Shown here: positions 44,445-53,380 of the stretch, one piece after another
Numbering within the stretch: the stretch's first letter is position 1
How the letters are laid out: each line of letters starts with the position of its first letter
DNA from: Allolucifera butyrica
GTDB taxonomy: Bacteria > Bacillota > Negativicutes > Sporomusales > UPPP01
Assembly (NCBI RefSeq): GCF_900476375.1
Contig: NZ_UPPP01000060.1
Span: 1-64,000 of the forward strand
DNA length: 64,000 nt
Direction: 5' to 3'
Program-made: the position numbers and the translations under genes
Notes under the pieces: model-generated
The model's input: the letters and a program-made list of their open reading frames with translations, nothing else
What the model was told of the DNA's origin: nothing
Databases searched by the model: none

Positions 44445-45341
44445 TCATGTAATATTTTCCATTACAAAAGAGCTGAACTTTTCCACCGCCCGGGTCTGAA
44501 ATTTTTCGCGATGATGTAACATAATAAAATTCCGGGTAATCTCGCCTTCACTCAGCGGAACCGTAATCAGTTCCCCCCGCTTTAAATCATCCTCTACGGC
44601 CAGGCAGGATATCGCGCCTAAGCCAAGCCCCGCCTTTATAGCGCTTTTGATCGCTTCCGAACTGCTTAATTCCATAACAATCTTAAGCGATGCGGCATTA
44701 TATCCATGCCGGTTGACAAATTCCTCAAAAACCCGCCGGGTCCCGGAATCAGGTTCCCGCAATACCCAGCGCTCATCCATCAGGCTGGCTAACGGATTCA
44801 CTTTATTATGCGCTAAAAAATGCTTTGGCGGCGCTACGACCACCACCCGGTCACCGCCACAGCGTCTGTCGGCCAAAACCGGCATGGGTTCATACAACCC
44901 TTCGACAAATCCCAGGTCGATACTGCCGTCGAGCACGTTGGCGATTACCTTTTCCGTATTTTCAACGGTCATGGAAATATTGACTAAAGGATAAAGACAG
45001 CTAAACTCAACCAAAATCTTTGGCAAAAGATATTCACCAACGGTCAGGCTGGCACCGATAGCCAACCGGCCGCCGGTAATATCCATCAAGCCGCGCATGG
45101 TTTTATTCGTCGCTTGATACAAGCGTTCTAATTCAACGGCATAGGGATAAAGCGCTGCGCCCGCTGCCGTAAGGCGAATCCGTCGATAAAGACGGTCAAA
45201 CAGTTTCACGCCGTAATAACACTCCAGCGCATGAATCTGCTGGCTGACCGAAGACTGAGTCAAATGCAATTCCTGTGCCGCCAGGGAAAAACTCTCCTTC
45301 TCTACTACACACTTAAAGATTTGCAATTGAACATCAAGCAT
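44445..45341 (-). CDS. LysR-family regulator (YeiE/CbbR-like), probable dsr activator
   Basis: 298 aa from ATG 45341 (GGAGG, 5-nt spacing). The N-terminal winged helix (residues ~1-60: SFSLAAQELHLTQSSVSQQIHALE) is standard; the C-terminal ~210 residues are a periplasmic-binding-like effector domain (LAIGASLTVGEYLLPKILVEF). In enterics the homologous yeiE sits with yeiH and responds to sulfite; the resemblance here is by family and neighbourhood only. The dsr operon follows on the same strand. I infer it reads a sulfite signal and acts through the two palindromes. Confidence 0.9.
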   Translation of the reverse strand: MLDVQLQIFKCVVEKESFSLAAQELHLTQSSVSQQIHALECYYGVKLFDRLYRRIRLTAAGAALYPYAVELERLYQATNKTMRGLMDITGGRLAIGASLTVGEYLLPKILVEFSCLYPLVNISMTVENTEKVIANVLDGSIDLGFVEGLYEPMPVLADRRCGGDRVVVVAPPKHFLAHNKVNPLASLMDERWVLREPDSGTRRVFEEFVNRHGYNAASLKIVMELSSSEAIKSAIKAGLGLGAISCLAVEDDLKRGELITVPLSEGEITRNFIMLHHREKFQTRAVEKFSSFVMENIT

Positions 45342-45620
45342 ACTTTCCTCCATCCAACCGTTTTTGCGTTTCATTACTCATCCGGAGTACGATCCTTCCG
45401 CAGTCGCTCATGTCATTTTGTCAGGAGAAAATTCCCACCTCCCGCCAATCACTTATATATGATCTTTTCTTTCCGCAGCCAACGGGTTGATCCCTGCTGT
45501 TCTTCCAAAATATACATATTTAAATTTCCGCGGACAAAACCAATGGCAATCTGGACTTTTCGTAGATAATATCATATAATGTCTATAAATATAGTAAACA
45601 AATTTAGAGGTGTTTATAGG

Positions 45621-46385
45621 ATGACCACTCTATCCGATCTATTTTGGCAGGCTTCCCTCGCCGAAATTAAGCAGGGCTATGTGTATGACCAGGCCAGCAG
45701 CGAATTCATCTGCCTCACCTGCGGCAAACGTTTCGCCGACGGTATCATCTATTCGTGGGATGAACGCTTATACGAAGCCAAACGGTACATCAAAATCCAC
45801 ATCGCCGAGAGCCATCAATCCCCTTTCCACGTTCTCATCCATCTGGATAAAAAGTTAACCGGGCTGACTGACCACCAAAAAAGCATTCTGGAGCTTTTCT
45901 ACGCCGGCTCTAGCGACAACGAGGCGGCAAAAGTGCTCGGCACGGGCAGTACCTCAACCATTCGCAATCATCGTTTCAGTCTGCGGGAAAAACAAAAGCA
46001 GGCTAAAATTTTCCTGGCCATTATGGAACTACTGGGCGAACAGGTGCCGAAAAAGGACGCCTTTATTGAAATTCCGCGCAATTCGAAACAAGTCGACGAC
46101 CGTTTCGCCATTACGGAAGAAGAAAACGAAAAAATCCTGCAGGCCCATTTTAAACAAGGCCCGGATGGGCCCCTTGATTCGTTTCCCGGCAAAGAGAAAA
46201 AACGGGTCGCCATTTTGCGGCATCTCATTAAATATTTTGAGCCAAACCAGAACTACACCGAAAAAGAAGTCAACGGGATTCTAAAAAAGTTTTATGACGA
46301 TTACGTCCTGCTGCGCCGCAATTTAATAGACTACGGCTTTATGGACCGGACTCAGGACGGCAGTTCCTACTGGGTCAAATTGTAA
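45621..46385 (+). CDS. DUF2087-domain transcription regulator
   Basis: 254 aa from ATG 45621 (AGAGGTG upstream). Near the N-terminus a CLTCGKRF pair plus a His segment (KRYIKIHIAESH) may bind metal. The middle holds a LuxR-like HTH (LTDHQKSILELFYAGSSDNEAAKVLG). The C-terminal ~85 residues are DUF2087 (KKRVAILRHLIKYFEPNQNYTEKEV, then YVLLRRNLIDYGFMDR). DUF2087 proteins pair with GIY-YIG genes in other Firmicutes; here the partner starts 35 nt downstream. Target unknown. Confidence 0.82.
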   Translation: MTTLSDLFWQASLAEIKQGYVYDQASSEFICLTCGKRFADGIIYSWDERLYEAKRYIKIHIAESHQSPFHVLIHLDKKLTGLTDHQKSILELFYAGSSDNEAAKVLGTGSTSTIRNHRFSLREKQKQAKIFLAIMELLGEQVPKKDAFIEIPRNSKQVDDRFAITEEENEKILQAHFKQGPDGPLDSFPGKEKKRVAILRHLIKYFEPNQNYTEKEVNGILKKFYDDYVLLRRNLIDYGFMDRTQDGSSYWVKL

Positions 46386-46420
46386 CATTCAAAATTTTAA
46401 ATAACAAAGGAGTCAATAAA

Positions 46421-46786
46421 ATGGCAGACAGAAAAAAAGAGCTCAAACTAGCCTATAAGCAAAGTCCGCCTCCTATGGGTGTATATCAGATTAAAAATGC
46501 GGTTAACGGCAAAATTCTCGTTGGCAGCAGCTTGAATCTGCCGGGAAAAAAGAATAGTTTCCTTTTTCAGCTTAAATTAGGAAGCCCTATCAATAAAGTG
46601 ATTCAGGCAGACTTGAATTTACACGGTCCCGATGCATTTCATTTCGAAGTTCTGGAAACCATCAAAGCAACCGAAGTGCCGGAGGAAGAGTGGCGCCGGG
46701 CCGTCACGGCTCTGGAAAAAAAGTGGCTGGATAAATTGCAGCCTTTTGCTGAAAAAGGATATAACACCCGAAAAAAGACTCTTTAA
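46421..46786 (+). CDS. GIY-YIG-like nuclease domain protein
   Basis: 121 aa. The N-terminal motif GVYQIKNAVNGKILVGSS matches the GIY-YIG pattern, with the first Tyr kept and the second motif YIG changed to LVG; Arg and Glu positions of the active site (an R-x3-H type helix and the C-terminal E) are not clear. It may therefore be catalytically weak. The family includes SLX1- and UvrC-type nucleases. It lies 35 nt after the DUF2087 gene with a good SD (AAAGGAG), so the pair is likely one transcript, followed by a strong terminator. Confidence 0.8.
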   Translation: MADRKKELKLAYKQSPPPMGVYQIKNAVNGKILVGSSLNLPGKKNSFLFQLKLGSPINKVIQADLNLHGPDAFHFEVLETIKATEVPEEEWRRAVTALEKKWLDKLQPFAEKGYNTRKKTL

Positions 46787-46863
46787 AAAAATGGAGTCAT
46801 TAACCCCTACCCAGTACCGAAATACTTTCTTTTGCAAGCACTTTAACAAAAAATAGTAAGAAA

Positions 46864-46906
46864 ACGAGAGAGACAGAATTTTTTTAAAAAATCCTGTCCC
46901 TCTCGT
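46864..46906 (+). terminator. Terminator after the GIY-YIG gene
   Basis: 21-nt arms (46864-46884, 46886-46906) with two wobble/mismatch positions around GAGAG.GACAG, followed by T-rich DNA. Confidence 0.85.
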
Positions 46907-46970
46907 CTTATTCAGGCTATTGGCGATATGTTCTTCAAGCCGAGCGGTCTACTTTTGAAAGAGTCCCCGT

Positions 46971-48017
46971 TCACTGCGGCATAATAATAAGTTTTACCGG
47001 CAGATTGGAGGCTCCCGGCGGGCTGAACGTCAGCCAGAGCGAATTGTTGCTGTCAAAAGTGCCAAGCAGAGCATACTCATTGTCTCCAAACGAGATTCTG
47101 CCAGGCGGGGTAGCCACCGGTCCCCGGTCTGTATTGCCGTACTTTATCTTTATGGCTCCCGCGTAATCCCCGCCCAGCGGTGTCAAGTAATAGGCAATTT
47201 TCCGGCCCTGGGAAGGAAGAAAAATCCGGTAGACCACGCCATAGTTGCCATAATCTACAACCGGACTGCCATCTGTGGCATCAATTCCCTTCAGATATGG
47301 GTCGATTAGATTATCGGCCAGCGTCAACCCCATCACTCCATCGAGAACCGTATCGTAGGTCCGGATTGGAACAAGCCGCCGGTTCGCCCCTTCAAAGGTG
47401 CCGCGTAAGTGATACTCGTCAGATGGTAAGACTTTGGCCTGCCGGGCAAAATCGACACTGTCCGCAAATAACGGCATCATTATGACTTTGACGGTTACCG
47501 GACGGTCGGTCGCAAAGTCAAAAATACCGTTAAGCAGCATATTGGGCAGAACCGCCGTATTACTTATGTCCGCCGACAGTGGCACGCCGCTTCGGGGGGG
47601 CACAGCAAGTTGATAAGGAGCACTGCCATGAAGATATGCCGTCATCGCCTCTTTACCCACTTCCATCCATATGTACCCCGGTCCGCCCAAACCGTATTGC
47701 CGGACCGTGACATGCGCCGTTTCCGGCCCGCTGTTTTCCAGAACAACCGCCATCCGCTTGGCGGTAGCGGCGGCATTGACGTGATAAAAGAACAAACGGA
47801 CGTTCCCCTTGACTTCGTCCTGATAGAGAATGCCTTCGTCGGCCGCCATTTCCGGGCTGTCCGACAACAGGAGTTTGCAACTGTCGGAACTCGTTGTCAT
47901 TCTCCATTCCGGCAGATTATCTATATCCAATGTTTGTGGCCCGTCTGCCGCAACAACCGGCATCCGGATAATAAACCCCATTATGAAAGCTAAAACCAGT
48001 CTTACTACATACTTCAT
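46971..48017 (-). CDS. Exported protein of unknown function
   Basis: 348 aa. Residues 1-24 are a signal peptide (MKYVVRLVLAFIMGFIIRMPVVAA). The rest is a soluble beta-rich protein: FFYHVNAAATAKRMAVVLEN and VIMMPLF recur as paired strands, and a near-repeat of LLGTFDSNN with LRGTFEGANR suggests a two-lobed beta domain. No catalytic motif is recognised. It is convergent with the GIY-YIG gene and followed by thiamine genes on the same strand with a 139-nt gap upstream. Similar exported proteins seem common in Negativicutes, but no function is known. Confidence 0.65.
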   Translation of the reverse strand: MKYVVRLVLAFIMGFIIRMPVVAADGPQTLDIDNLPEWRMTTSSDSCKLLLSDSPEMAADEGILYQDEVKGNVRLFFYHVNAAATAKRMAVVLENSGPETAHVTVRQYGLGGPGYIWMEVGKEAMTAYLHGSAPYQLAVPPRSGVPLSADISNTAVLPNMLLNGIFDFATDRPVTVKVIMMPLFADSVDFARQAKVLPSDEYHLRGTFEGANRRLVPIRTYDTVLDGVMGLTLADNLIDPYLKGIDATDGSPVVDYGNYGVVYRIFLPSQGRKIAYYLTPLGGDYAGAIKIKYGNTDRGPVATPPGRISFGDNEYALLGTFDSNNSLWLTFSPPGASNLPVKLIIMPQ

Positions 48018-48155
48018 TATGTACCCCTAAGTTGACTCGCCCGACACGAAAAACATTTTATGCCTGCAGATTTGTTATTCCGTTCACAAAATTACACTAA
48101 CCTTCATTTTAAAACTTTTTTCGCCATTATTCAACTACAAAATTTCTTTTATTAG

Positions 48156-48809
48156 TCAGTTTTTCAATTGCTGCCGCAAGTTCCTGACCATTACCGCAAT
48201 ATCCCCGGCACCGGTAATTTCCGTCACCAGGGCAATCGTCCGGGCACCACGGCTCGCAACCTCCCGGATATTATGCATTTTTATGCCGCCAATCGCCACA
48301 AATGGCAGCCGGATATTATGAACCACATAATCCAGATAATCCCATCCTACGGGCTGGCAGACATCCCGCTTAGTCCGGGTTGCAAACAGGGGGCCGACCC
48401 CAATATAATCAACGACGTCCTCTTGCTGCGCCTGTTGCGCTTCCACCGGCGCATGGGTGGATAAACCCAGAATCATATCCGGACCAATCAGTTTGCGGAC
48501 TTCACCGGGAGGGTAATCATCCTGCCCGATATGAACTCCGTCCGCTGCCGTCAATAAAGCCAGGTCCGGATGATCGTTGACGATAAACAGTGCTCCGGCC
48601 TGCCGCGTCATATCGCGGAGAATTTGGCATTCTGCAAACTTTTGCCGCTGGCTTTTATCCTTTTCCCGGTACTGGATCACCGTAATTCCCGCCGCCAGCA
48701 TAGACGCCGCCACTTCCATTGTCGACCTGCCCCGGGAATGCGGCGCATCCGTAATGCCGTACAAATCCGCCTGGATTAGCTTTTGCATTGCCGCGCAACG
48801 TAAATTCAT
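48156..48809 (-). CDS. thiE: Thiamine phosphate synthase
   Basis: 217 aa, TIM barrel. ThiE joins HMP-PP with THZ-P to give thiamine phosphate. Visible are QYREKDKS (pyrophosphate binding), FIVNDHPDLAL, DGVHIGQDD, and GVGPLFATRTK with AIGGI near the end. Its start (ATG 48809) overlaps the stop of thiF as ATGA, preceded by AGGAAGAGG, so it is the last gene of the riboswitch-controlled operon. No thiD is seen in the window, so HMP-P kinase must be elsewhere. Confidence 0.95.
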   Translation of the reverse strand: MNLRCAAMQKLIQADLYGITDAPHSRGRSTMEVAASMLAAGITVIQYREKDKSQRQKFAECQILRDMTRQAGALFIVNDHPDLALLTAADGVHIGQDDYPPGEVRKLIGPDMILGLSTHAPVEAQQAQQEDVVDYIGVGPLFATRTKRDVCQPVGWDYLDYVVHNIRLPFVAIGGIKMHNIREVASRGARTIALVTEITGAGDIAVMVRNLRQQLKN

Positions 48810-49435
48810 CTTCCTCTTCCTTTCTTGTCTTCTAGTCGATCAAGTATATGGGCCAATACAATATCGGCCTGTTTGGCCGCTGCCGCGGTAACTAAAGGAG
48901 CCAGCGGCGGCAGCCGGTCAACCCCGCTTGTTTCATCCCCGATAAGATATAAATTGCCGCCCCTGTTCCGCACCCGCAGGCGGTCACTCTCTCCCCAGCC
49001 CGCAATTCCCGAAACGGCAACTACTAATTTACCGGTTGGCGCATACTGCTCTACCAGCAATGCTTTCGTTGCGGCAACATCGACACATTCCAAGACCACA
49101 TCACAGTCCTGAAACCAACCGCCGGCATCTTCAGCCGTAATCTTTTGCCGAATCAGTTCCAATTCGAGGTCCGGTTCAATCCGCCGTAACGTTTGGGCTA
49201 AAGCATCCACTTTCGGCATACCGATCTGGTCGGGAAAAAAGAATTGCCGGTTAAGATTGCCGGGTTCCACGCAATCGTAATCAATAATACGGAATCTGCG
49301 AAATCCGCTGCGAACCAGGCAAACGGAACAATTTGACCCCAGTCCTCCCGCACCGGCAATCCCGATCTTAACGCTGCCGAGAACTGACAGCTGCTCTGGT
49401 GATAAGTACTGCTCAAGGGCCGTCCGGAAAATCAT
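48806..49435 (-). CDS. thiF: ThiS adenylyltransferase ThiF (short type)
   Basis: About 209 aa from ATG 49435 (GAAGGTG upstream). ThiF adenylates the C-terminal Gly of ThiS, ready for sulfur transfer. The E1-like motifs GAGGLGSN (ATP loop) and DYDCVEPGNLNRQFF with DVVLECVDVAATK are clear; the zinc CxxC pairs of E. coli ThiF are absent, as in the short ThiF group. It sits 28 nt after thiH and overlaps thiE. Confidence 0.93.
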   Translation of the reverse strand: MIFRTALEQYLSPEQLSVLGSVKIGIAGAGGLGSNCSVCLVRSGFRRFRIIDYDCVEPGNLNRQFFFPDQIGMPKVDALAQTLRRIEPDLELELIRQKITAEDAGGWFQDCDVVLECVDVAATKALLVEQYAPTGKLVVAVSGIAGWGESDRLRVRNRGGNLYLIGDETSGVDRLPPLAPLVTAAAAKQADIVLAHILDRLEDKKGRGR

Positions 49436-49463
49436 ATGTTCACCTTCTCTTTTCACTGCTGCT

Positions 49464-50570
49464 CTATAACGAGTAATGCCAATTTTGAAAAATGGGCTGG
49501 TATCCGTTTTTCTTCAGCATGCTGCTGATTTCCGCCACACTGCGCTCATCGGCCAGCTCAAACTGCCCGTCCCGGCTTTGTTCACTATAGCCCCCCACGG
49601 CGGTGGATACCCCCGCCGACATTCTCGTCACCCCAAGTTTAATCATTTGATCCCGCAGTTCACTCCGCTCCCTGGTAGAAATGCATATACCGCTGTGAGG
49701 CATAAAAAGGCGGTAAGCCAGAACATACTGCACCAGATCTACGTCCCCGGCCGGAGTCCTTGTTTGATAGCCACCGGTACATGGCCGCAGGCGGGGAATG
49801 GCTAACTGAACATCCACCGCCGGATAGCGGCTTTGCAAATAAGCGGCATGAAGACCGGTAAAAAATCCTTCCTGCCGCCAAGGTACAAGTCCCAGGAGAG
49901 CACCGACGGTAATGGTGCGAATCCCGGCCCGGCAGGCCCGTTCCGGCGCATTGAGTCTAAACAGGAAATCCCGCTTCGGTCCCGCCGGATGAAGCGGTTT
50001 ATATTTAGCTTCCTCATAGACCTCCTGAAACATGGTCATTCCGTCAACGCCTGCGTCAACTAACAGTTTATATTGTTCTTCGGTCAAGGCATAGACTTCA
50101 ATACTGATGGAACTAAAATAATGCTTTAAAATTTTTACGCAATCCACCATATAGGCAACCGTGGATCTCGCCGGATCTTCTCCCGTCAGCAGGAGAATAT
50201 GGCGGATACCGCCGGCACTGATTGCCGCGGCTTCCCTCTCGACTTCTTCCAGGGTAAGCTGCCGCCTTGTAAAATGGTTTGACCGGTTAAAGCCACAATA
50301 TACACAGGCATTAATACAATAATCGGATACATAAATCGGGGCAAATAACTGAACGGTACGGCCAAAATATTTGATTGTTTCCGCTTGGGCGCGGCAGGCC
50401 ATTTCCTCCAGGCGTTCGACGGCCGCCGGCGACAATAAGGTCAGGTAGTCTTCCGGCAACAACCGGTCTTTGGCCAGCACCCGGTCAACGTCCCCTACCG
50501 TACAAAGCCGGAAAAATCCGGCAAAGTCCAATTCGTCATATTTTTGCAGCCATTCTTTAACATTGTTCAT
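49464..50570 (-). CDS. thiH: 2-iminoacetate synthase ThiH
   Basis: 368 aa. ThiH is a radical SAM enzyme cleaving tyrosine to dehydroglycine for the thiazole ring, replacing the oxygen-dependent ThiO of aerobes, which fits an anaerobic host. The cluster motif [10 protein letters not shown] (CX3CX2C) is near residue 85; [14 protein letters not shown] follows. It overlaps thiG by 14 nt. ATG 50570 is preceded by GAGGGAACC. Full length. Confidence 0.96.
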   Translation of the reverse strand: MNNVKEWLQKYDELDFAGFFRLCTVGDVDRVLAKDRLLPEDYLTLLSPAAVERLEEMACRAQAETIKYFGRTVQLFAPIYVSDYCINACVYCGFNRSNHFTRRQLTLEEVEREAAAISAGGIRHILLLTGEDPARSTVAYMVDCVKILKHYFSSISIEVYALTEEQYKLLVDAGVDGMTMFQEVYEEAKYKPLHPAGPKRDFLFRLNAPERACRAGIRTITVGALLGLVPWRQEGFFTGLHAAYLQSRYPAVDVQLAIPRLRPCTGGYQTRTPAGDVDLVQYVLAYRLFMPHSGICISTRERSELRDQMIKLGVTRMSAGVSTAVGGYSEQSRDGQFELADERSVAEISSMLKKNGYQPIFQNWHYSL

Positions 50571-51351
50571 GATTTGGTTCCCTCCGCAAAAATCCTGTCA
50601 GCGGTGAGGAAGCAACCGCTGTTTCCCGCCGGCTGCCCGGTCCGGCCAGGTATGCCAGTCTTCCCGCCGCTACCGCCTTGGCAAATGCCGCCGCCATTTT
50701 TACCGGCTCCTTAGCCGAAGCAATGGCCGTATTAACCATAACTGCCGCCGCCCCCATTTCCATTGCCGCCGCTGCTTCCGACGGGCGGCCGATCCCCGCA
50801 TCAACAATAATGGGCATATCCGGCAATTCCGCCAGTAAAATACGCAGCATTGCCTGCGTTTCTAGGCCACGGTTACTGCCGATAGGCGCTCCCAGTGGCA
50901 TAATTGCCGTCGCTCCCGCCGCTACCAAGGCCCGGGCGGCGTAAAGGTCCGGATTCATATAAGGAAATACCGTAAACCCTTCCGCCGCTAAAATCCGGGT
51001 TGCTTCAATCGTTTCCTGATTGTCCGGCAGTAAATACCGGGCATCACCAATTACCTCAATTTTAATCCAGTCACCATAGCCAGCCGCTTTGGCCAATCTG
51101 GCAATCCGCACTGCCTCGGCCGCGTTCCGGGCTCCGGAAGTATTGGGCATCAACACCGCATCCGCTGGAATCGAATCCATAATATTTTCCGGCATACCGG
51201 CCAAATTCATTCTTCTGACCGCCACCGTCACAACATCGGTCTCAGCCGCCTGCATGACTTGCGGTAAAATGCTCTGATCCGCATATTTTCCCGTTCCGAC
51301 AATTAACCGGCTCCGCAAGGTTTTACCGGCGATTTTCCAATTTTCTTCCAT
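50557..51351 (-). CDS. thiG: Thiazole synthase
   Basis: 264 aa from ATG 51351, which starts 5 nt after the thiS stop; the open frame back to 51423 overlaps thiS and is ignored. ThiG builds the thiazole ring with ThiH and ThiS. The catalytic Lys is in [16 protein letters not shown], and the phosphate-binding [24 protein letters not shown] is typical of the TIM-barrel family. Operon order thiS-G-H-F-E is the classic clostridial one. Confidence 0.96.
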   Translation of the reverse strand: MEENWKIAGKTLRSRLIVGTGKYADQSILPQVMQAAETDVVTVAVRRMNLAGMPENIMDSIPADAVLMPNTSGARNAAEAVRIARLAKAAGYGDWIKIEVIGDARYLLPDNQETIEATRILAAEGFTVFPYMNPDLYAARALVAAGATAIMPLGAPIGSNRGLETQAMLRILLAELPDMPIIVDAGIGRPSEAAAAMEMGAAAVMVNTAIASAKEPVKMAAAFAKAVAAGRLAYLAGPGSRRETAVASSPLTGFLRREPNHEQC

Positions 51352-51356
51352 TCTAA

Positions 51357-51557
51357 TCAACCTCCCCCGACGAATGTAATAATTTCTAAACAGTCCCCTT
51401 GTTGCAGCACTGTTTTTGACCACTCTTCCCGCACCAGAATGCGTTCATTCAGCTCCAACACCATGTGCCGGCCCAAGATGCCTTTTTGCTCCAGCCACTT
51501 CTCAATATTAACCCCGGCATCCATACTCTGCCGCTCGCCGTTAACTACAATGTCCAT
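51357..51557 (-). CDS. thiS: Sulfur carrier protein ThiS
   Basis: 66 aa, ubiquitin-like fold. It begins [12 protein letters not shown] and ends in FVGGG, where the terminal Gly-Gly pair is needed for adenylation by ThiF; the extra Gly is common. It supplies sulfur to ThiG. First gene of the operon; a TPP riboswitch with its own terminator lies upstream. ATG 51557 follows GGAGGTGATG. Confidence 0.95.
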   Translation of the reverse strand: MDIVVNGERQSMDAGVNIEKWLEQKGILGRHMVLELNERILVREEWSKTVLQQGDCLEIITFVGGG

Positions 51558-51641
51558 TCACATCACCTCCTCTTTTTTTCAAACTATGCGTTGCCCCTTT
51601 CGCCCCCGAAGTTCAGTCTTGCGTCTTTTATAAAATAAAAA

Positions 51642-51669
51642 GACGCACCCCCCGCTAAGAAGGTACGTC
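51642..51669 (-). terminator. Terminator of the thiS TPP riboswitch
   Basis: On the minus strand GACGTACC pairs with GGTGCGTC (8 bp, one wobble), then TTTTTATTTT. Expression platform of the aptamer. Confidence 0.8.
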
Positions 51670-51681
51670 AAAAATTTTTGG

Positions 51682-51782
51682 CTTTCTACCTTTCCTACGC
51701 GGGCATTATCCCGATCAGGTTTGGAGGTCTGTGCTTACAGCACACTCTCAGCCCATAACATGAGCTCCCTCAGTAACAGCGC
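51682..51782 (-). promoter_or_regulatory. TPP riboswitch of the thiSGHFE operon
   Basis: The THI box appears on the minus strand: GGGAGCTC, GGGCTGAGAGTG, GACCTCCAAACCTGATC and GCGTAGGAAAGG. The terminator follows at 51642-51669. Controls the thiazole branch in parallel with the thiC element. Confidence 0.95.
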
Positions 51783-51997
51783 ATCTTAAATTATCTTTAT
51801 TGTATGGCCTTAATTCCGGGCTGTCAAGAACAGCAGGCGGTTAAAAATTACTTTATCTTCCAATTTGAACTTAAATTTTATAGTTCTTTTTTTAATTATT
51901 CCGCTTTTCTCCTCGGGAGGAGAAAATAGGCAAACAGAGAATTTATTGTTTAAATTGAAGCTCTCAGCCAAATTATAGTAAGAAAGGGGTAATTTCT

Positions 51998-52411
51998 ATG
52001 GCCACCGTGCAAACGAAATATTTAGGAGGATTACGCACCGAGTCGGTGCATTTACAATCCGGCAGCCAATTAATTACGGATGCTCCCACGGACAATCACG
52101 GCCGGGGAGAAGCGTTTTCACCCACCGACCTCTTAGCTACAGCCTATGGCGGCTGCGTACTGACCATTATCGGAATTGCAGCCCAGACTCACGGTTTTAC
52201 GATTGACGGCGCCGAAATGCATATTACTAAGGTAATGGGCACCAATCCCCGCCGGGTGGTGGAATTAAATGCGGAAATCATTTTGCCTCATAATGAATAC
52301 AGCGCCAAAGAGCGGAAAATCATCGAGCTGGCACCGAAAGAATGTCCGGTTGGCAACAGCCTTCATCCGGATATAAAAAAAACCGTGACCTTTACCTACC
52401 GTGGTGAATAA
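51998..52411 (+). CDS. OsmC-family protein
   Basis: 137 aa. The OsmC/Ohr fold has two reactive Cys; here they are in AYGGCVLTI and KECPVGNSL, so peroxidase-type activity is possible. The family reduces organic hydroperoxides or acts in thiol stress. The start follows AAAGGGG (11 nt). It has its own promoter region of ~220 bp on the plus strand and is convergent with the UPF0126 gene. Single gene. Confidence 0.92.
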   Translation: MATVQTKYLGGLRTESVHLQSGSQLITDAPTDNHGRGEAFSPTDLLATAYGGCVLTIIGIAAQTHGFTIDGAEMHITKVMGTNPRRVVELNAEIILPHNEYSAKERKIIELAPKECPVGNSLHPDIKKTVTFTYRGE

Positions 52412-52429
52412 ATACGCTTCTTTCTCTTT

Positions 52430-53077
52430 TTAGGTTCCGGGACTGCGGCTGCCCGGCGGCACAGCCTTCGAACTATTGCCAAGAACCGGAACGTTGAGTC
52501 TGTATTTTATACAAAAAAGCCGCATGCCCGTGGTAATGCCAAAACAAAGATACAAAGGCGTATTGCCGGGTAAATAAAACTGGGAATAATAGAAACTCAC
52601 AGCGCCGGCAATTGTCGTTATTGCATAGACCTCCTGCCGGAAAACATAAGGAATTTCTTTCACAAATACATCCCTTATAACGCCGCCGCCGATTCCCGTA
52701 ATAACCGCCACGGTCGTTACGATGAACAGTGTATTCAGGTCATGCTGTATGGCGAGATTGGCACTGGTGGCAGTAAAAGATCCTAAGCCAATGGCATCAA
52801 AGATCTGTATGGTATATTGGAATTTATGTATCCAGCGATAGGTAAAGCAAACGCCAATGGTTGAAACGGCGCTAATGACGAAAAAGGTAGGATCCCGGAA
52901 AGTTAGCGGGGGCGTATTGCCTATAATCACATCCCGCAGCACGCCGCCGCCAATAGCCGTCGTTACGGCCAATACCAGCACGCCGAAAATATCAAGCTTC
53001 TTTTGGATTCCCGTCAGCGCCCCGGAAACAGCAAAAGCAGCCACCCCCGTAATCTCTAATACACTCCAGGCTGTCAT
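52430..53077 (-). CDS. TRIC/UPF0126-family membrane channel
   Basis: 215 aa with about seven hydrophobic segments. The two repeats each carry the hallmark GGG.LRD/GGGVIRDV (TTAIGGGVLRDVIIGNTPP and ITGIGGGVIRDVFVKE). Bacterial members form trimeric cation channels or act as glycine transporters. The gene is preceded by a long structured leader with a terminator (53110-53261), so it is probably attenuated. The leader class could indicate the ligand. Start ATG 53077 after GGGAGAGC. Confidence 0.9.
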   Translation of the reverse strand: MTAWSVLEITGVAAFAVSGALTGIQKKLDIFGVLVLAVTTAIGGGVLRDVIIGNTPPLTFRDPTFFVISAVSTIGVCFTYRWIHKFQYTIQIFDAIGLGSFTATSANLAIQHDLNTLFIVTTVAVITGIGGGVIRDVFVKEIPYVFRQEVYAITTIAGAVSFYYSQFYLPGNTPLYLCFGITTGMRLFCIKYRLNVPVLGNSSKAVPPGSRSPGT

Positions 53078-53109
53078 GTTCCATGCTCTCCCAACTTAAA
53101 TTATTACAA

Positions 53110-53261
53110 ATGCTCAAGAAAGACCGCTTCGCGCGGTCTTTCGGAAGCTTTCTTTTGTATACTTTCCATAAAAAACAACGGCGAGAGCCTTTTCCGATCT
53201 GCTCTCGCCGTTGCCCGCCTTTAGTCACCCTCCTACCACGGCACCACCCGTGGTAGTCCCC
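53110..53261 (-). promoter_or_regulatory. Structured leader RNA of the UPF0126 gene, class not recognised
   Basis: Transcript predicted from ~53261 on the minus strand. It holds three stems in order: CTACCACGG/CCGTGGTAG (53233-53256), a terminator-like CAACGGCGAGAGC/GCTCTCGCCGTTG (53176-53213) followed by TTTTTTA, and GAAAGACCGC/GCGGTCTTTC (53118-53142). Between stems one and two is GAGGGTGACTAAAGGCGGG. This layout (short aptamer-like hairpin, then terminator) resembles a riboswitch, but I recognise no known class. Confidence 0.65.
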
Positions 53262-53267
53262 AAAATT

Positions 53268-53296
53268 AGAATACACTACTTTTATAAAAAAAGCAA
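53268..53296 (-). promoter_or_regulatory. Sigma-A promoter of the UPF0126 leader
   Basis: On the minus strand TTGCTT (53296-53291), 17-nt spacer, TATTCT (53273-53268); start near 53261, exactly at the first leader stem. Confidence 0.75.
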
Positions 53297-53380
53297 CTCG
53301 TTTAAGACCATTTTTATAGATTTCCTTAAATTTCTTGTCTTCTGGCAATCCAGCGTAGTTAACAATTGAAAAATTATTGA

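Noticed and set aside
52992..53348. 118-aa minus-strand ORF across the UPF0126 leader
   Set aside because: Overlaps the promoter, terminator stem and the UPF0126 start; no ribosome binding site and no family similarity.
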